Shown here piece after piece: positions 8,842 through 18,647 of a stretch of DNA of 56,731 nucleotides. The translations under genes were made by a program, and so were the position numbers. Positions within the stretch are counted from its first letter, which is position 1. Each line of letters opens with the position of its first letter. The DNA comes from UBA2266 sp964406945 (GTDB lineage: Bacteria > Planctomycetota > Phycisphaerae > Sedimentisphaerales > Anaerobacaceae), in assembly GCA_964406945.1 (NCBI GenBank), contig CAYOTO010000022.1:1-56731 (forward strand), in the 5' to 3' direction. The notes under the pieces are model-generated. The model saw only the letters and a list, made by a program, of their open reading frames with translations, had not been told where the DNA came from and did no database searches.

Positions 8842-10961
8842 TGCCGTTCTCCTTCCGCCGCCGAAGCCGGACGGGTCATCCACCCGGCGGCCAGTATTTC
8901 GATGATTACGATAGCCAGGACCGAAGCCAAAACCGCACGCCAGTTCTTCTGCTCGGACTCTACACGACCATGGCTCCGGGCAAGCCGTCTTTCGACAACC
9001 GCCTCGGTCACAGCCGGTTCGCTCCCCGACAGCGAAACGCCGAGACTCTCAACGTCTTCGAGTGACATAGCCGCGGTGCGAGACTCGGATTCCGCTACAT
9101 TCACCGCGAACCCCGTCGTTCCAGCGTCGGATTCGAACGCATACAGGCCCGGCAAATCCGTGTCCGCAAATGTCTCGCTTTCACCAGACATCTCCACATG
9201 ACGGCCGTCCGGTTTACGCACCCTTATGGCCCGGCCCCGCTCGATACCCAACCGGGATAGCGGCACGACATCTCCAACCGCGTATTGCGACTGGCGGGCA
9301 GATACGATCCCTCGATATTCCATAATCGAATAGAGCAGCGGAACGAACTTGGTCGACAGCGCCAGATCGCTGTCACTGCGGCTCCAACCGGACGCCATTA
9401 CCACAAGTGAGCCTTTGCCCGCCGGCAATTCGAAAAGAGCCGGATCACCGTTGTCAAAGGATGCGAGCACGCGGGCCTGCGGGCAGCGGCCCAGGTTCAC
9501 GCGGCGGTACTTCCAGAAATGAATGCCCGTAAAATCGGAAAACATCGGGTCACTGAACGGTGCGAATATTTCGTGTTCGAAGTCAATCCTGGCGAGCATG
9601 CCGTAGCGGGACACATCGGCTTCGACTGCCTCTAAAGTATTAAGCCCCGTCAACTCCTCGACCAGCGAAACATCATCCGGATGCCTTAACGGCAAAAGAA
9701 TTGTCCGGCCGGATTCGAGATATTCCCTGATGCCGGACGCATTTCTGTTCGAAATCGAACCGGCCAGTATTATCAGATGAGTCTGTGCCACTGTGTCCGA
9801 ATTTAAAGGCTCATAGCCGTCCATCCTTGTCAGAAGCGGATCGAGTGAATGCGTGGGACTGAAGGCCCTGCGTGTATAGTAAAGCATGCCCGTACGGTCG
9901 TTCGAGTCGTCCGCACCGACATAAAGAATGCCCACTTTCTGCTTCGAACGAGGCGACAGATACAGCGTATTGTCGAAATCGTAATCGTCGCCTTCGATAA
10001 CGACGCGGCGGATCTGATTACTGTCGGCCGTCGCGGGCACCGGCACGAAAACGGTGCTTCCGGGTGCTGCATACAGATCGATCCCGTTAGCGTCGCTTGT
10101 CTCCGAGTCGGTGGACCACCGTAGTCTGAACCGCTCTGCAGCCGAGTCCGGAGTATTCGTCACGCGAACCCCCAACAGCGGCCCCGCCGAAAAATCCTCT
10201 CTGTCGAAACCTCCAAACACAGGCTGAACCGCCGCATTAGTCGTGCCCGGCGAATCGACCTGTTCGACAATCAGCTCCGTGGCCTTCGGCCAATCGTAAG
10301 TGCGCAGCGCCTCCAGATCGCTGCCCTGCTGAAAATCACTTATCAGCACAACTTGTCGCTGCACCGCAGCAAACTGCCGGTCCTCAGCTATTTCGTCTTC
10401 GTCCAGAGCCTCGGCCGCTGCGATTAGAGCTTGCCCGAGATTCGTCCGGTCCCAGCCCGGCGATAATTCGGCAAGGACCTCCCCGGCAAACCGGGATCGT
10501 CGTGCAGGCTCGGCTGAAGCGTACTGCTCGAAATCGACGAGAATCTCCGGCGTGCGATCGAACGCAATCAGGCATATCCTGTCGGTCGGATCGGCATCGC
10601 CACAGACTTTATTAGCGCGTTCGAGAGCCTGGACCCAAAGGCCCCGGCGGTTCATTGACGCACTTCTGTCAAGAAGTATGACCGTTCTCTTTGCAGTCGA
10701 GGACGTGTACTCTGCGCTCGAGGCCGGAAAGAACGGCCGTGCGAACGCCAGAGCCAGCAGAAGCAGAATGAGGCATCGCAACAAGAGAAGCCCGATATTT
10801 TCGAGGCGGTTGCGTCGGGTGAATCGCACGGTTGTGCTCGGGACAAACATCAATGAGCTGAAATTCATGCGTTTGCGCGTCCTGCGATGAATCAGGTGCG
10901 AAATAACAGGCAGCACAATCGCCGCCGCTCCCACCAAAAACAGAGGATACAAGAAGCTCAT
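8838..10961 (-). CDS. BatA-like VWA protein with N-terminal double-membrane-helix domain
   Basis: 707 residues, ATG at 10961 in an ATGA overlap with the DUF58 gene. The N terminus matches the aerotolerance-regulator N-terminal (BatA) domain: a first membrane helix (FLYPLFLVGAAAIVLPVI), then ISHLIHRRTRKRMNFSS, then a second helix (LLLLRCLILLLLALAFARPFF). The VWA domain follows with an intact metal site DRSASM at D98, S100 and S102, so divalent-metal-dependent partner binding is likely. A large extracytoplasmic part and a final helix (SVLAIVIIEILAAGWM) complete the protein. BatA-type VWA proteins work with MoxR ATPases, whose gene lies two positions upstream. The substrate of the system is not evident from the sequence. 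Confidence 0.88.
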   Translation of the reverse strand: MSFLYPLFLVGAAAIVLPVISHLIHRRTRKRMNFSSLMFVPSTTVRFTRRNRLENIGLLLLRCLILLLLALAFARPFFPASSAEYTSSTAKRTVILLDRSASMNRRGLWVQALERANKVCGDADPTDRICLIAFDRTPEILVDFEQYASAEPARRSRFAGEVLAELSPGWDRTNLGQALIAAAEALDEDEIAEDRQFAAVQRQVVLISDFQQGSDLEALRTYDWPKATELIVEQVDSPGTTNAAVQPVFGGFDREDFSAGPLLGVRVTNTPDSAAERFRLRWSTDSETSDANGIDLYAAPGSTVFVPVPATADSNQIRRVVIEGDDYDFDNTLYLSPRSKQKVGILYVGADDSNDRTGMLYYTRRAFSPTHSLDPLLTRMDGYEPLNSDTVAQTHLIILAGSISNRNASGIREYLESGRTILLPLRHPDDVSLVEELTGLNTLEAVEADVSRYGMLARIDFEHEIFAPFSDPMFSDFTGIHFWKYRRVNLGRCPQARVLASFDNGDPALFELPAGKGSLVVMASGWSRSDSDLALSTKFVPLLYSIMEYRGIVSARQSQYAVGDVVPLSRLGIERGRAIRVRKPDGRHVEMSGESETFADTDLPGLYAFESDAGTTGFAVNVAESESRTAAMSLEDVESLGVSLSGSEPAVTEAVVERRLARSHGRVESEQKNWRAVLASVLAIVIIEILAAGWMTRPASAAEGERQ

Positions 10962-11929
10962 GCTTTACTCCTGACATCGGGCGCGCTTCTGTAACGCGGG
11001 CGTCTCTTGCGACGCATGCGATCCCTCAAGAAATCCAGCAGGGCCAGATCGAATGAGCGGTCGGTGGTAAACAGATGATAATCTACCCCCACGCGACCGC
11101 ATATATCCCTGAGCATCGCCAGGTGACGCTGAATCTTCCTGGTATAAGACGCCTTCGCCGCCGCCGGGTCCACATGCATAGTCCGCCCCGTCTCCAAATC
11201 CTCGAACAGCGACGGCGTTTCGAAGTCGAAACTCAACTCCGCCGGATCGAGCACGTTGAAAACCACCAGATCATGCCCCGCGGCGTTCAGATAGCTGAGA
11301 TCCTTTTCAAGTCGCTCGGTCGAAGTGAGCAGATCGGAGAACAGCATTATCAGCCCGCGTTTTGTAAGCATCTGCGCCATTTTCTCCAAAGGCGGGCCCA
11401 TATTCGTAGCTCTGCCGGCGGCGTCGACATCCAGAGCCAGCATGAGCCGGCGCAGATGCCCGGGCCGGTTCCGCGCCGGAATATAGTCTCTTATCCTGTC
11501 ATCGAAGCAGGCCAGACCGACGGCATCGCCCTGAGAAAAAAGAAAATACGCCAGAGTCGCGGCAAGAGTGGCAGCATATTGGGACTTGCGATAGCCCACT
11601 GAACCGTAACTCATCGACCGACTGTGATCGACCATCATGTGGCATCGCAGATTTGTCTCATCCTCGAACTTCTTTATGTAGAAGCGATCGCTCCTGGCAT
11701 ACACCCGCCAGTCGATATAGCGCGGATCGTCGCCGTGGCTGTATTGGCGGTACTCGGTGAATTCGACGCTCATCCCGTGGTACGGACTGCGATGGATGCC
11801 CTTGAAAAAACCCTCGACCACGACTTTCGCGCGCAGCTCCATACTCTTGATCCGCATAAGCGAGGTCGGATCGATCATACCCCTCTGGGGCCCCGGATCG
11901 AAACCCGATTTTACCGGCTGAGGCGTCAT
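10958..11929 (-). CDS. DUF58 domain protein (VWA-like MoxR partner)
   Basis: 323 residues; the ATG at 11929 overlaps the moxR-like stop as ATGA. It carries the DUF58 signature YRQYSHGDDPRYIDWRVYAR around residues 60-79 and a conserved VWA metal site DHSRSM (D101, S103, S105). No membrane segment was seen, so it is probably a cytoplasmic adaptor between the AAA ATPase and the membrane VWA proteins. DUF58 proteins are constant partners of MoxR AAA+ ATPases across bacteria. The immediate translational coupling on both sides supports equimolar production with MoxR and the BatA-like protein. Confidence 0.93.
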   Translation of the reverse strand: MTPQPVKSGFDPGPQRGMIDPTSLMRIKSMELRAKVVVEGFFKGIHRSPYHGMSVEFTEYRQYSHGDDPRYIDWRVYARSDRFYIKKFEDETNLRCHMMVDHSRSMSYGSVGYRKSQYAATLAATLAYFLFSQGDAVGLACFDDRIRDYIPARNRPGHLRRLMLALDVDAAGRATNMGPPLEKMAQMLTKRGLIMLFSDLLTSTERLEKDLSYLNAAGHDLVVFNVLDPAELSFDFETPSLFEDLETGRTMHVDPAAAKASYTRKIQRHLAMLRDICGRVGVDYHLFTTDRSFDLALLDFLRDRMRRKRRPRYRSAPDVRSKA

Positions 11930-12966
11930 TTGCCTGCGTCCTCCTTTACCGCCCCCAGCAGACGGTCAATGAGATTTTCAATTGACGCACCCTCGGCCTC
12001 GGCGCGGTAATTGACGAGTATTCGATGCCGCAGCACCGGATGAGCCAGCGCCCGTATATCCTCGAAATTAACATACGCCCGGCCGTTAAGCAGCGCCCTG
12101 GCCTTGGCCCCGAGCACCATGTACTGCGACGCTCGCAACCCCGCTCCCCACGTTATCCAGTCATTGACAAAATCCAGCCTGTTATCCGACCCCGGACGCG
12201 ATGCCGCCGAGATTCTCACTGCATACTTTATCACGTCGTCCGCAACCGGCACTTTGCACACGGCCGAGTGAAAACGCACCAGGTCCTCACCTGAAAAGAC
12301 CGCCTCGATCGGTTCGGCCTCGGCGGAAGTGGTGCGGCTCACAACCGCGACCTCGTCGGACTCCGGTAAATAATCGATCAGCACGTTGAACATGAACCGG
12401 TCCAGTTGCGCTTCCGGCAGGGGATACGTGCCTTCCATTTCAATAGGATTCTGCGTGGCGAATACGTGAAAAGGCTCGGCAAGCCTGTACGAAGCACCGG
12501 CCGCCGTAACGTGATGCTCCTGCATGGCCTCCAGCAGTGCAGCCTGGGTCTTCGGAGGAGTACGATTGATTTCATCGGCCAGAATCATGTTGGCGAAAAC
12601 CGGCCCTTTAACGAAAACCATCTGACGCTGGCCGTCGACCTTTTGAAGTATCTCCGTTCCCGTTATGTCCGCCGGCATCAAATCGGGAGTGAACTGTATG
12701 CGCTGGAATTTGAGGTTGAACAACTGGGAAAGCGACTTCACCAGCAGAGTCTTGGCCAGCCCCGGAGCACCGGTCAGCAGGCAGTGACCGCCCGAGAGAA
12801 CGGCAATCAGCAAATGCTCGATTACATCCTGCTGACCCACTATTACCTTCGATAACTCGCCCGCAATGCTCTCGCGTGCGCCTTTTATCTGCTCGACCGC
12901 CTGCCGTTCGAATTCGTACTCTGCCGTTGCCAATATATCAGCCCTTTCAGTTGAATTTCGCCGCAC
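11926..12966 (-). CDS. MoxR family AAA+ ATPase
   Basis: A cytoplasmic AAA+ ATPase that remodels or activates partner proteins, usually through VWA or DUF58 adaptors. Walker A is GAPGLAKT (residues 66-73) and Walker B is ILADEINRTP (about 128-137). Sensor 1 is in FATQNPIEMEGTYPLPEAQLDRF, here split as FATQNPIE and PLPEAQLDRF. The length, about 340 residues, is standard. The start is uncertain. GTG at 12966 lies 7 nt after the upstream stop but has no ribosome site, whereas TTG at 12933 has AAAGGG 8 nt before it and would give a 335-residue protein starting at ATAEYEFERQ. The longer form is listed. It ends in an ATGA overlap with the DUF58 gene. Confidence 0.96.
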   Translation of the reverse strand: MRRNSTERADILATAEYEFERQAVEQIKGARESIAGELSKVIVGQQDVIEHLLIAVLSGGHCLLTGAPGLAKTLLVKSLSQLFNLKFQRIQFTPDLMPADITGTEILQKVDGQRQMVFVKGPVFANMILADEINRTPPKTQAALLEAMQEHHVTAAGASYRLAEPFHVFATQNPIEMEGTYPLPEAQLDRFMFNVLIDYLPESDEVAVVSRTTSAEAEPIEAVFSGEDLVRFHSAVCKVPVADDVIKYAVRISAASRPGSDNRLDFVNDWITWGAGLRASQYMVLGAKARALLNGRAYVNFEDIRALAHPVLRHRILVNYRAEAEGASIENLIDRLLGAVKEDAGK

Positions 12967-12975
12967 CGCAGTATT

Positions 12976-13809
12976 TCAGTGCGTCATTGCATAAAAAACT
13001 ATATTGATCCCCAGCGGATAAGCTCTCTTCTCGGAAAACTCATGAAAATACCATTCGTTTTCACCCTCGCGCTCCCAGCCGTCGCCCAGGTCCGTATTGT
13101 GACAGATAACGGCCATCATCCGGCCCTTATCGTCGTAGACTCCCTTGTAATGAACTTCACGCGCATCCTCTCGCTCCCAGGTCACCCCGTAACCGCGGCC
13201 CGAAAGTGCGTGGCCGATACTTGGAATCTGCGGCCGTTCCTTCAGATCGAAGACCGCGTGAAAAATCGGGTGGTCCAGTTCCAGTTCCACCAAATCGCGG
13301 TCCGGGAAGACCCGCTTGAACTCATAATAGAAGTTGTACCATTCCCGCTCGCCCCAGAAATCGTCCACCATTAAAAAGCCGCCGTTAAGCAGATACTTGC
13401 GAAGAGCCTTCACTTCGTCTTCGGACAGGGATATGTCCCCCGGCTCAACGATGTAGATAAACGGATAGTCGAACAGCCTTGGATCGGTCAGTTCCAAAAC
13501 CATCCCGTCAGGATGAACTTCCATAGAAGTGAGTTGTTGCAGCCGGTAGGAAAAATTCAGGTCGCTGTCCGGATAATCAGTCGCCCATTTGCCCCGGCCG
13601 TAACCGCCCCGACCATAGCGCCGGCGACCATAGCCTCGACCCTCGTATCCCGACGAATAACTGATCCTCACAAAAGTAAACACATCGTGGGCGAACTGGC
13701 TGTCCGGCTCCCAGTCCGGAACCCCCGCCCGGTCGTAGTATCGCGCCGAGACGAGCCCCGCCGTCGCCAGCGCCAGGCCCAACAGAATTATGAACAATCG
13801 CTTAACCAT
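12976..13809 (-). CDS. DUF4159 domain secreted protein
   Basis: 277 residues with a clear signal peptide (MVKRLFIILLGLALATAGLVSA). The body matches DUF4159: an N-terminal block FAHDVFTFVRISYSSG, a central LTDPRLFDYPFIYIVEPG, then LRKYLLNGGFLMVDDFWG and a C-terminal YPLGINIVFYAM. The family is usually found beside MoxR/VWA genes in Planctomycetota and Bacteroidota and has a GATase-like fold. A Gly/Arg/Tyr-rich insertion (GYGRRRYGRGGYGRGK) sits near residues 60-76. The ATG at 13809 lies 2 nt after the upstream stop, so it is translated from the same message. Its biochemical role is unknown. Confidence 0.92.
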   Translation of the reverse strand: MVKRLFIILLGLALATAGLVSARYYDRAGVPDWEPDSQFAHDVFTFVRISYSSGYEGRGYGRRRYGRGGYGRGKWATDYPDSDLNFSYRLQQLTSMEVHPDGMVLELTDPRLFDYPFIYIVEPGDISLSEDEVKALRKYLLNGGFLMVDDFWGEREWYNFYYEFKRVFPDRDLVELELDHPIFHAVFDLKERPQIPSIGHALSGRGYGVTWEREDAREVHYKGVYDDKGRMMAVICHNTDLGDGWEREGENEWYFHEFSEKRAYPLGINIVFYAMTH

Positions 13810-13811
13810 TT

Positions 13812-16376
13812 TTATTGCACCGTTCGGTCGCCGGCTGGCGCCCCATTCTCGCTTTCCAGTATTCGCAGCAACAGTTTGTGGCCCTTGCGAAAACGCGGAG
13901 CATCGGCCAGAGCCTCCAGAATATAGCGTTTGGCAGCCGTCTTGTCCTGCGTCCGCAGCAGCTTAGCCAGTCGATAATTGACCTCCGCCGGATCTTCCGC
14001 ACCGAGAAGCAATACGCGCTTATAGGCGTTTACAGCCTTATCGTCGTCGCCGAGTTCTTCGCTCGCCCGCCCCAGTCGAAAGTACATACCGCCCAGCATT
14101 GGGTTAACCGCCAGGTACCTCTCGGCATTCTCCGCAACCGCCGCCCAGTTCTCCCGCTGCATCTCCAACTCGCATAACCGCGCGTAGGCATCAACCGCAT
14201 CGGCCGATATTTCCGCCAGTGCGGCCAGCGTTTCACGCTCCTCTTGCGGCCGATCCAGTTCACGGTACACCCGCGCAAGCATCTCATAAGCGTTGCCGGG
14301 TTCATTGTGCCCCGGATAGATCTCGATCAATTTCTTCAGCGGCTCGACCGCCTTTGCCCACTTCTGCTCGGCCATAAGCTGCTGAGCATGCAGCGTCAGG
14401 CCCGCGAAACTGTTCGGATGCTCACCGAGCCACTGGCTCGAAACAGCATCCTCAACAAAGCCCGTGCCGTTGGCATCCGGACCGGCCCAGTTAGCATCCG
14501 GTGCAAGATTCTCCGCACGCTCACGGGCAAACTCAGCGAATCCCTCCTCCAACTCATCCAGCGGCGCCGCGTGCTTTTCAATCGAGGAATTAATATTTCG
14601 ATCCTCCGCCAGGTCGGTCAGAACAGCCTTGATGCAATCCACCCCGTACTGATCGATCAAATACTCCACCACCAGCGCCGACTGATAATAAGCGAACTGC
14701 AGATGCCGCGGACTTGCCGGACTGATAAAAGCAGAACTCAGTTCTGAAATCGGCGTCAACCCGCCGTCCAGAATCATCGACCTGTACCAGGGCGTCATAC
14801 TCTGGCCCCAAAGCCGATTGCGCCGCGATTCTTCGTATACACTCAAGCCCTCGCTCAGCCAGCGGGGCATCTTGTTCTTCGTCAGATTCAGAGTCACAAC
14901 ATGGCAGAATTCATGCCACAGCATCGCATGGTAATTAGCAGGCACACCCGCCGTCGGACTGTTGGCGGTAATTACATTCCCGAAACAAACACCCAGAAAT
15001 CCCTCGCCGCCCGGCAAACCGAACGTACGTATCGCAAAATCCTGCTGATTGCCGAACAGTTCGACCGTTACGGCCGAATCCAGTTCACAGCCGTATTTGT
15101 CGCAAAGCCGTTTGCGAGCCGCCTTAAGCAACTCCAGCACTACATCCCCGTAGACCGCCGCCTCCTTCTTATCCAGCCGCACAATAAAGCCGTCCGACTC
15201 TATAGTCTCGAATTCGGACATATTATCGTGCAGGGTCGCCAGGTTGTATGCCTGGATGTTGTACGGATCGGTCTGGTGAACCTGATGTGCCAGTTTCCAG
15301 CCCTCTTCTGAGCCTAGACGCAGCAGATCCTGTGCAAGCTGAATCCTGGCTTTGGTATTATTGGGATCGAACTCGAGCGCCTTGCGCTGGAACGACGCCC
15401 CCTCGGCAAACCGGTACTTCCGCGACAGTTCTCGCCCGATGATGTAATCAACCCGCGGATTTCGCGACCAGAACTGCAAAGCCTGCTCTCTATAGCCCTC
15501 GAAGCCGTTCGGATCGCCCGCCAGATACGCAAGGACGGCCAAATAGGCCAGCACCTCCGGATCGTTCGGATTTACCTTCCTGGCACGCTCCAGAACTTCG
15601 TCCGCTCCTTCGTAATTTTCGCAGTCGATTTGATGCCTGGCCATCAGCACCAACGTTGGTACGTGCCTCGGATTAAGGTGCAGAGCCGCGGCAATATGTT
15701 CGAGCATCGCAGCCCGGTCGCTGTGATAGAACGCCCGCGCAAGCCCGTAATACATCTCCGGGTCATCCGGAAAGTGCTCGAGACCACTGCGGTACCTCTC
15801 GGCCGCAAGTTCGAAATCCTGCTTATCCAGCGCCAACTCGCCCACCGCCAGATAACCGGCCCTGCATTGCGGACTGCTTTCCAGCGCTCGCTCGTAAAGC
15901 TGGTTCAACACCGGCTTGGGGTCGCTACCGAGCAGCAGCAAAGCACGACCGACATCCACCAGATCGTCGCTGTCCATAAAATCCAGTCGCCGACCAGACG
16001 CAATCTCATAAACCCTTCGCGGCATCTGGGCCGCCTTCTCTTCCAGGCCGTTCTGAAGATAAACCCCCCTCGCCAGTAGCATCAGGCGTGTGCTCAGCGA
16101 ATAGTAATCCAGAGCCGACTGTACATTTACGGCCGCTTCCCTGTACTGCCCGGTCGCCATCTGCGATTTCACGCGCAGCATATGCCATTCGATAAAGAAA
16201 GCATTTTCCTCAATAGCCTTATCCGCCGACTCTATGCACTCCTCGTATAGGCCCTGCCTGTACTGCTGACGGGCTTTCTCGAGATCCGCCGCACGTATTG
16301 ACGTCGACAGTAAGACTGTGAATGTTATAAGCACAATCGAAATCGTGCGGCGTGGATACGACAGTAAAGCAATCAT
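13812..16376 (-). CDS. Secreted TPR protein with peptidase MA-like (HExxH) domain
   Basis: 854 residues and the first gene of the eight-gene operon. A signal peptide (about residues 1-29, ending SIRA) is followed by many tetratricopeptide-like helical pairs. A gluzincin-type domain of the peptidase MA-like class sits near residues 480-520: HEFCH as the zinc motif and WLSEGLSVYEE carrying the third ligand Glu. More TPRs fill the C-terminal third. All catalytic residues expected of an active metallopeptidase are present. The ATG at 16376 has a G-rich ribosome site (CGGGGG). It probably acts in the periplasm or equivalent space as a TPR-docked protease. The substrate is unknown, but the downstream partners suggest envelope quality control. 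Confidence 0.87.
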   Translation of the reverse strand: MIALLSYPRRTISIVLITFTVLLSTSIRAADLEKARQQYRQGLYEECIESADKAIEENAFFIEWHMLRVKSQMATGQYREAAVNVQSALDYYSLSTRLMLLARGVYLQNGLEEKAAQMPRRVYEIASGRRLDFMDSDDLVDVGRALLLLGSDPKPVLNQLYERALESSPQCRAGYLAVGELALDKQDFELAAERYRSGLEHFPDDPEMYYGLARAFYHSDRAAMLEHIAAALHLNPRHVPTLVLMARHQIDCENYEGADEVLERARKVNPNDPEVLAYLAVLAYLAGDPNGFEGYREQALQFWSRNPRVDYIIGRELSRKYRFAEGASFQRKALEFDPNNTKARIQLAQDLLRLGSEEGWKLAHQVHQTDPYNIQAYNLATLHDNMSEFETIESDGFIVRLDKKEAAVYGDVVLELLKAARKRLCDKYGCELDSAVTVELFGNQQDFAIRTFGLPGGEGFLGVCFGNVITANSPTAGVPANYHAMLWHEFCHVVTLNLTKNKMPRWLSEGLSVYEESRRNRLWGQSMTPWYRSMILDGGLTPISELSSAFISPASPRHLQFAYYQSALVVEYLIDQYGVDCIKAVLTDLAEDRNINSSIEKHAAPLDELEEGFAEFARERAENLAPDANWAGPDANGTGFVEDAVSSQWLGEHPNSFAGLTLHAQQLMAEQKWAKAVEPLKKLIEIYPGHNEPGNAYEMLARVYRELDRPQEERETLAALAEISADAVDAYARLCELEMQRENWAAVAENAERYLAVNPMLGGMYFRLGRASEELGDDDKAVNAYKRVLLLGAEDPAEVNYRLAKLLRTQDKTAAKRYILEALADAPRFRKGHKLLLRILESENGAPAGDRTVQ

Positions 16377-17014
16377 TAAAACCCCCGAACTGCCGGATTA
16401 AGCCCTGCATGCACTACAGAACAAACCATATATCGGCGCGGAGTTCAGATTCTGTTTAGTTTCTTGCGTATGCGAACTTCTATATCCTCGCAATCAACCA
16501 CAAACTCCGCCGACCGCCTCGAATCGGTCTGATACCGAAATTATGCGGGTAGAAAACACCCAGCTTGATTTTCCAACAGAATTGTAACCTGGCCACTATG
16601 CACTCCTTCCAATCTAACTCCGTTAAACGACCCCAAAGCACACAGCACAATTTTACCAGAGATCGCACGAATTGCACACATATTCCGCAAAATCGCCATC
16701 ATCCTCCACAAACGGGTCGGTTTCTATGAAATGACGCTACGGATTGATAGGAACAAAAGAAAGAGTTTCAATCGGGACTGATCGTTCTTAGGCTTTGGAA
16801 TTGCCCCGATTTGATTTGGAAACGGCGTTGAATCTCCGCCAAAAAGACACAATTGAACTCACCGGTGTGCCATCCCCGAACCATCGGCCAAAGATGCCCG
16901 TTTAAGCAAATCAGCTTGCCGCCCGAAAGACCCGGCGGATCACGCGGTCTCTCACTTTAAAACTCCATCCGCGGGTCCGCATCAGGTCCTTTTCCGGGCG
17001 ACTATCGCTTCGGG
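16377..17014. other. 638-bp intergenic region upstream of the eight-gene operon
   Basis: No convincing gene was found. A 65-codon minus-strand reading frame at 16480-16677 lacks a ribosome site and recognisable features. The region must contain the promoter of the operon that starts at 16376 and the 3' end of the cytochrome c transcript. No strong -35/-10 pair or terminator was recognised. It is AT-richer than its flanks, and nothing repeated or structured stood out. Confidence 0.4.
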
Positions 17015-18454
17015 CTATAGACAACGCATATATGCAACCAGGGCCTCTTTCTCCTGTGAATTCAAATCAAGCTGAAGCACCAGATTGAAGAACTCCACCG
17101 TATCCTCGAGAGTCAGCAGTCTTCCGTCGTGGTGGTACGGCGGAGAGTCCTTGATACCACGCAGTGTAAATGTCTTGATAGGACCGTCCGGCCTGGCGTA
17201 TTGATCGCAGACCATGCCCGGCTCGTAAAACCGCTCCAGCTTCAAATCGTGCATCTGATGATCCATGAAGCTCATCTCAGGTATATGGCACTGCGAGCAC
17301 CGGGCTTTTCCGTTGAAGACCTGCTCGCCAAGCAACTCCATCCTTGTCGCTTTTTCCGGAATGAGCCGCCCCGTAGAATCCAGCTTGGGCGCCGGCGGAA
17401 AGTCGAGCATATTCTGCATCTGCGCCATCATGACAACCTGCGAGGCCCGGTCCGGCAGGTGAACGCCCTTCTTGGCGGCGATAACGTGGTCTCCGTCGAA
17501 ATAGGCGCTTCGCTGCTCTAATTCCGTGAAATCCTCTATGGACCGCAGCGACCGCTTGGAGCCGTGAATCTGCTGATTGTACATACCCCTTAAACTCACG
17601 GTGTCCAGACGATGCCGCGCCTCCTGCGGACGCGTGTCAGGATCCAGATGAAACGCCGCATTGGTGTGGCCGTTGACATGGCAGTCCAGACAGGTCACTC
17701 CCAGGCTGGGCTCGGCGACCTTGCGGTCTTCAGTCTGATTGAACTGCTGCTGCGGGAAAGGAGTAAGCAGCAGACGCAAACCCTCCATCTGAACCGGCGT
17801 AAGGATTCCCTTCATCAGATCATAGTAATTCTTGATCGACAGAATCTTGCCTTGCGAAACATCCCCCAGGTCGGGTCTGGTGGTCAAGAAGATCGGCGGC
17901 GGAAATTCCGGCGTCAGATGATCGGGCAAATCGAATTCGACATCGAATCTTTCCAGATCCCTGTTCTCCAGCCGCTTCATTGCATCAATCTGGTCCTCGG
18001 GAAAAACCTGACCGCCGTACGGATGTCTGGCATGCGGCAGAGGTCTGAATCCCATCGGAAACAGGTCCTTGCGCTTAATCTCCGCCGGCGACATCTGCGA
18101 AAGCTTCTGCCAGGTCATTCCTTTCGGCAGTTTTACCCGGACACCTTCCTGCACCGCTTTTCTCCCCGCCGACATCATCACCTCGGACGGATCGTCGCTC
18201 AAGTCGTAGCGGCTTTCCAGCAATTGAGCCTGACGCTCCATGTACCGGTCTTTGGTGTCCTCATCGTGGTCCTTAGTCTCTTTGAAATCCTTCTCGATAA
18301 CGACGGGCATATACGTCTGCTCCGGCAAATCGACCGCCTTGGCCGTCCGCCCGACCGTTACCGAACTTATACCCACAAGCACCCCCGCTATCGCCAAAAG
18401 AACCGCCAATTTTCCCGCAAACGGAGATTTAAGCACTCTGACCATGTTTTTCAT
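17015..18454 (-). CDS. Di-haem cytochrome c (cytochrome c peroxidase-like)
   Basis: 479 residues, exported or membrane-anchored by an N-terminal hydrophobic helix (residues 13-34). Two CxxCH haem sites are visible, CLDCH at 255-259 and CSQCH at 386-390. Between and after them are motifs usual for di-haem peroxidase-like proteins: LRGMYNQQIHGSKRS, a Pro-rich segment DFPPAPKLDSTG, and TLRGIKDSPPYHHDGRLLTL. The spacing is that of the bacterial di-haem cytochrome c peroxidase/MauG superfamily, but the long N-terminal region is atypical and peroxidase activity is not proven. Known planctomycete homologues are often just called cytochrome c. The start ATG has a perfect AAGGAGG seven bases upstream. 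It is monocistronic as far as can be seen. Confidence 0.88.
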   Translation of the reverse strand: MKNMVRVLKSPFAGKLAVLLAIAGVLVGISSVTVGRTAKAVDLPEQTYMPVVIEKDFKETKDHDEDTKDRYMERQAQLLESRYDLSDDPSEVMMSAGRKAVQEGVRVKLPKGMTWQKLSQMSPAEIKRKDLFPMGFRPLPHARHPYGGQVFPEDQIDAMKRLENRDLERFDVEFDLPDHLTPEFPPPIFLTTRPDLGDVSQGKILSIKNYYDLMKGILTPVQMEGLRLLLTPFPQQQFNQTEDRKVAEPSLGVTCLDCHVNGHTNAAFHLDPDTRPQEARHRLDTVSLRGMYNQQIHGSKRSLRSIEDFTELEQRSAYFDGDHVIAAKKGVHLPDRASQVVMMAQMQNMLDFPPAPKLDSTGRLIPEKATRMELLGEQVFNGKARCSQCHIPEMSFMDHQMHDLKLERFYEPGMVCDQYARPDGPIKTFTLRGIKDSPPYHHDGRLLTLEDTVEFFNLVLQLDLNSQEKEALVAYMRCL

Positions 18455-18647
18455 AAGAAAGCCTCCTTAACCAAATAGCCTTACCACATGCAAGACTACG
18501 GCATACCCCCGAAACCCTGCTATAGGGAGATTCCTTAAAAATCGCTCGCAAAGTACTTAAAGGCTGGTGCTAAAACGACGGGCAATCAACCACAATCGCA
18601 ACCACGTATTTCAACAAACCCTCCCCGGATAAAACTTCCCCTCAGCT

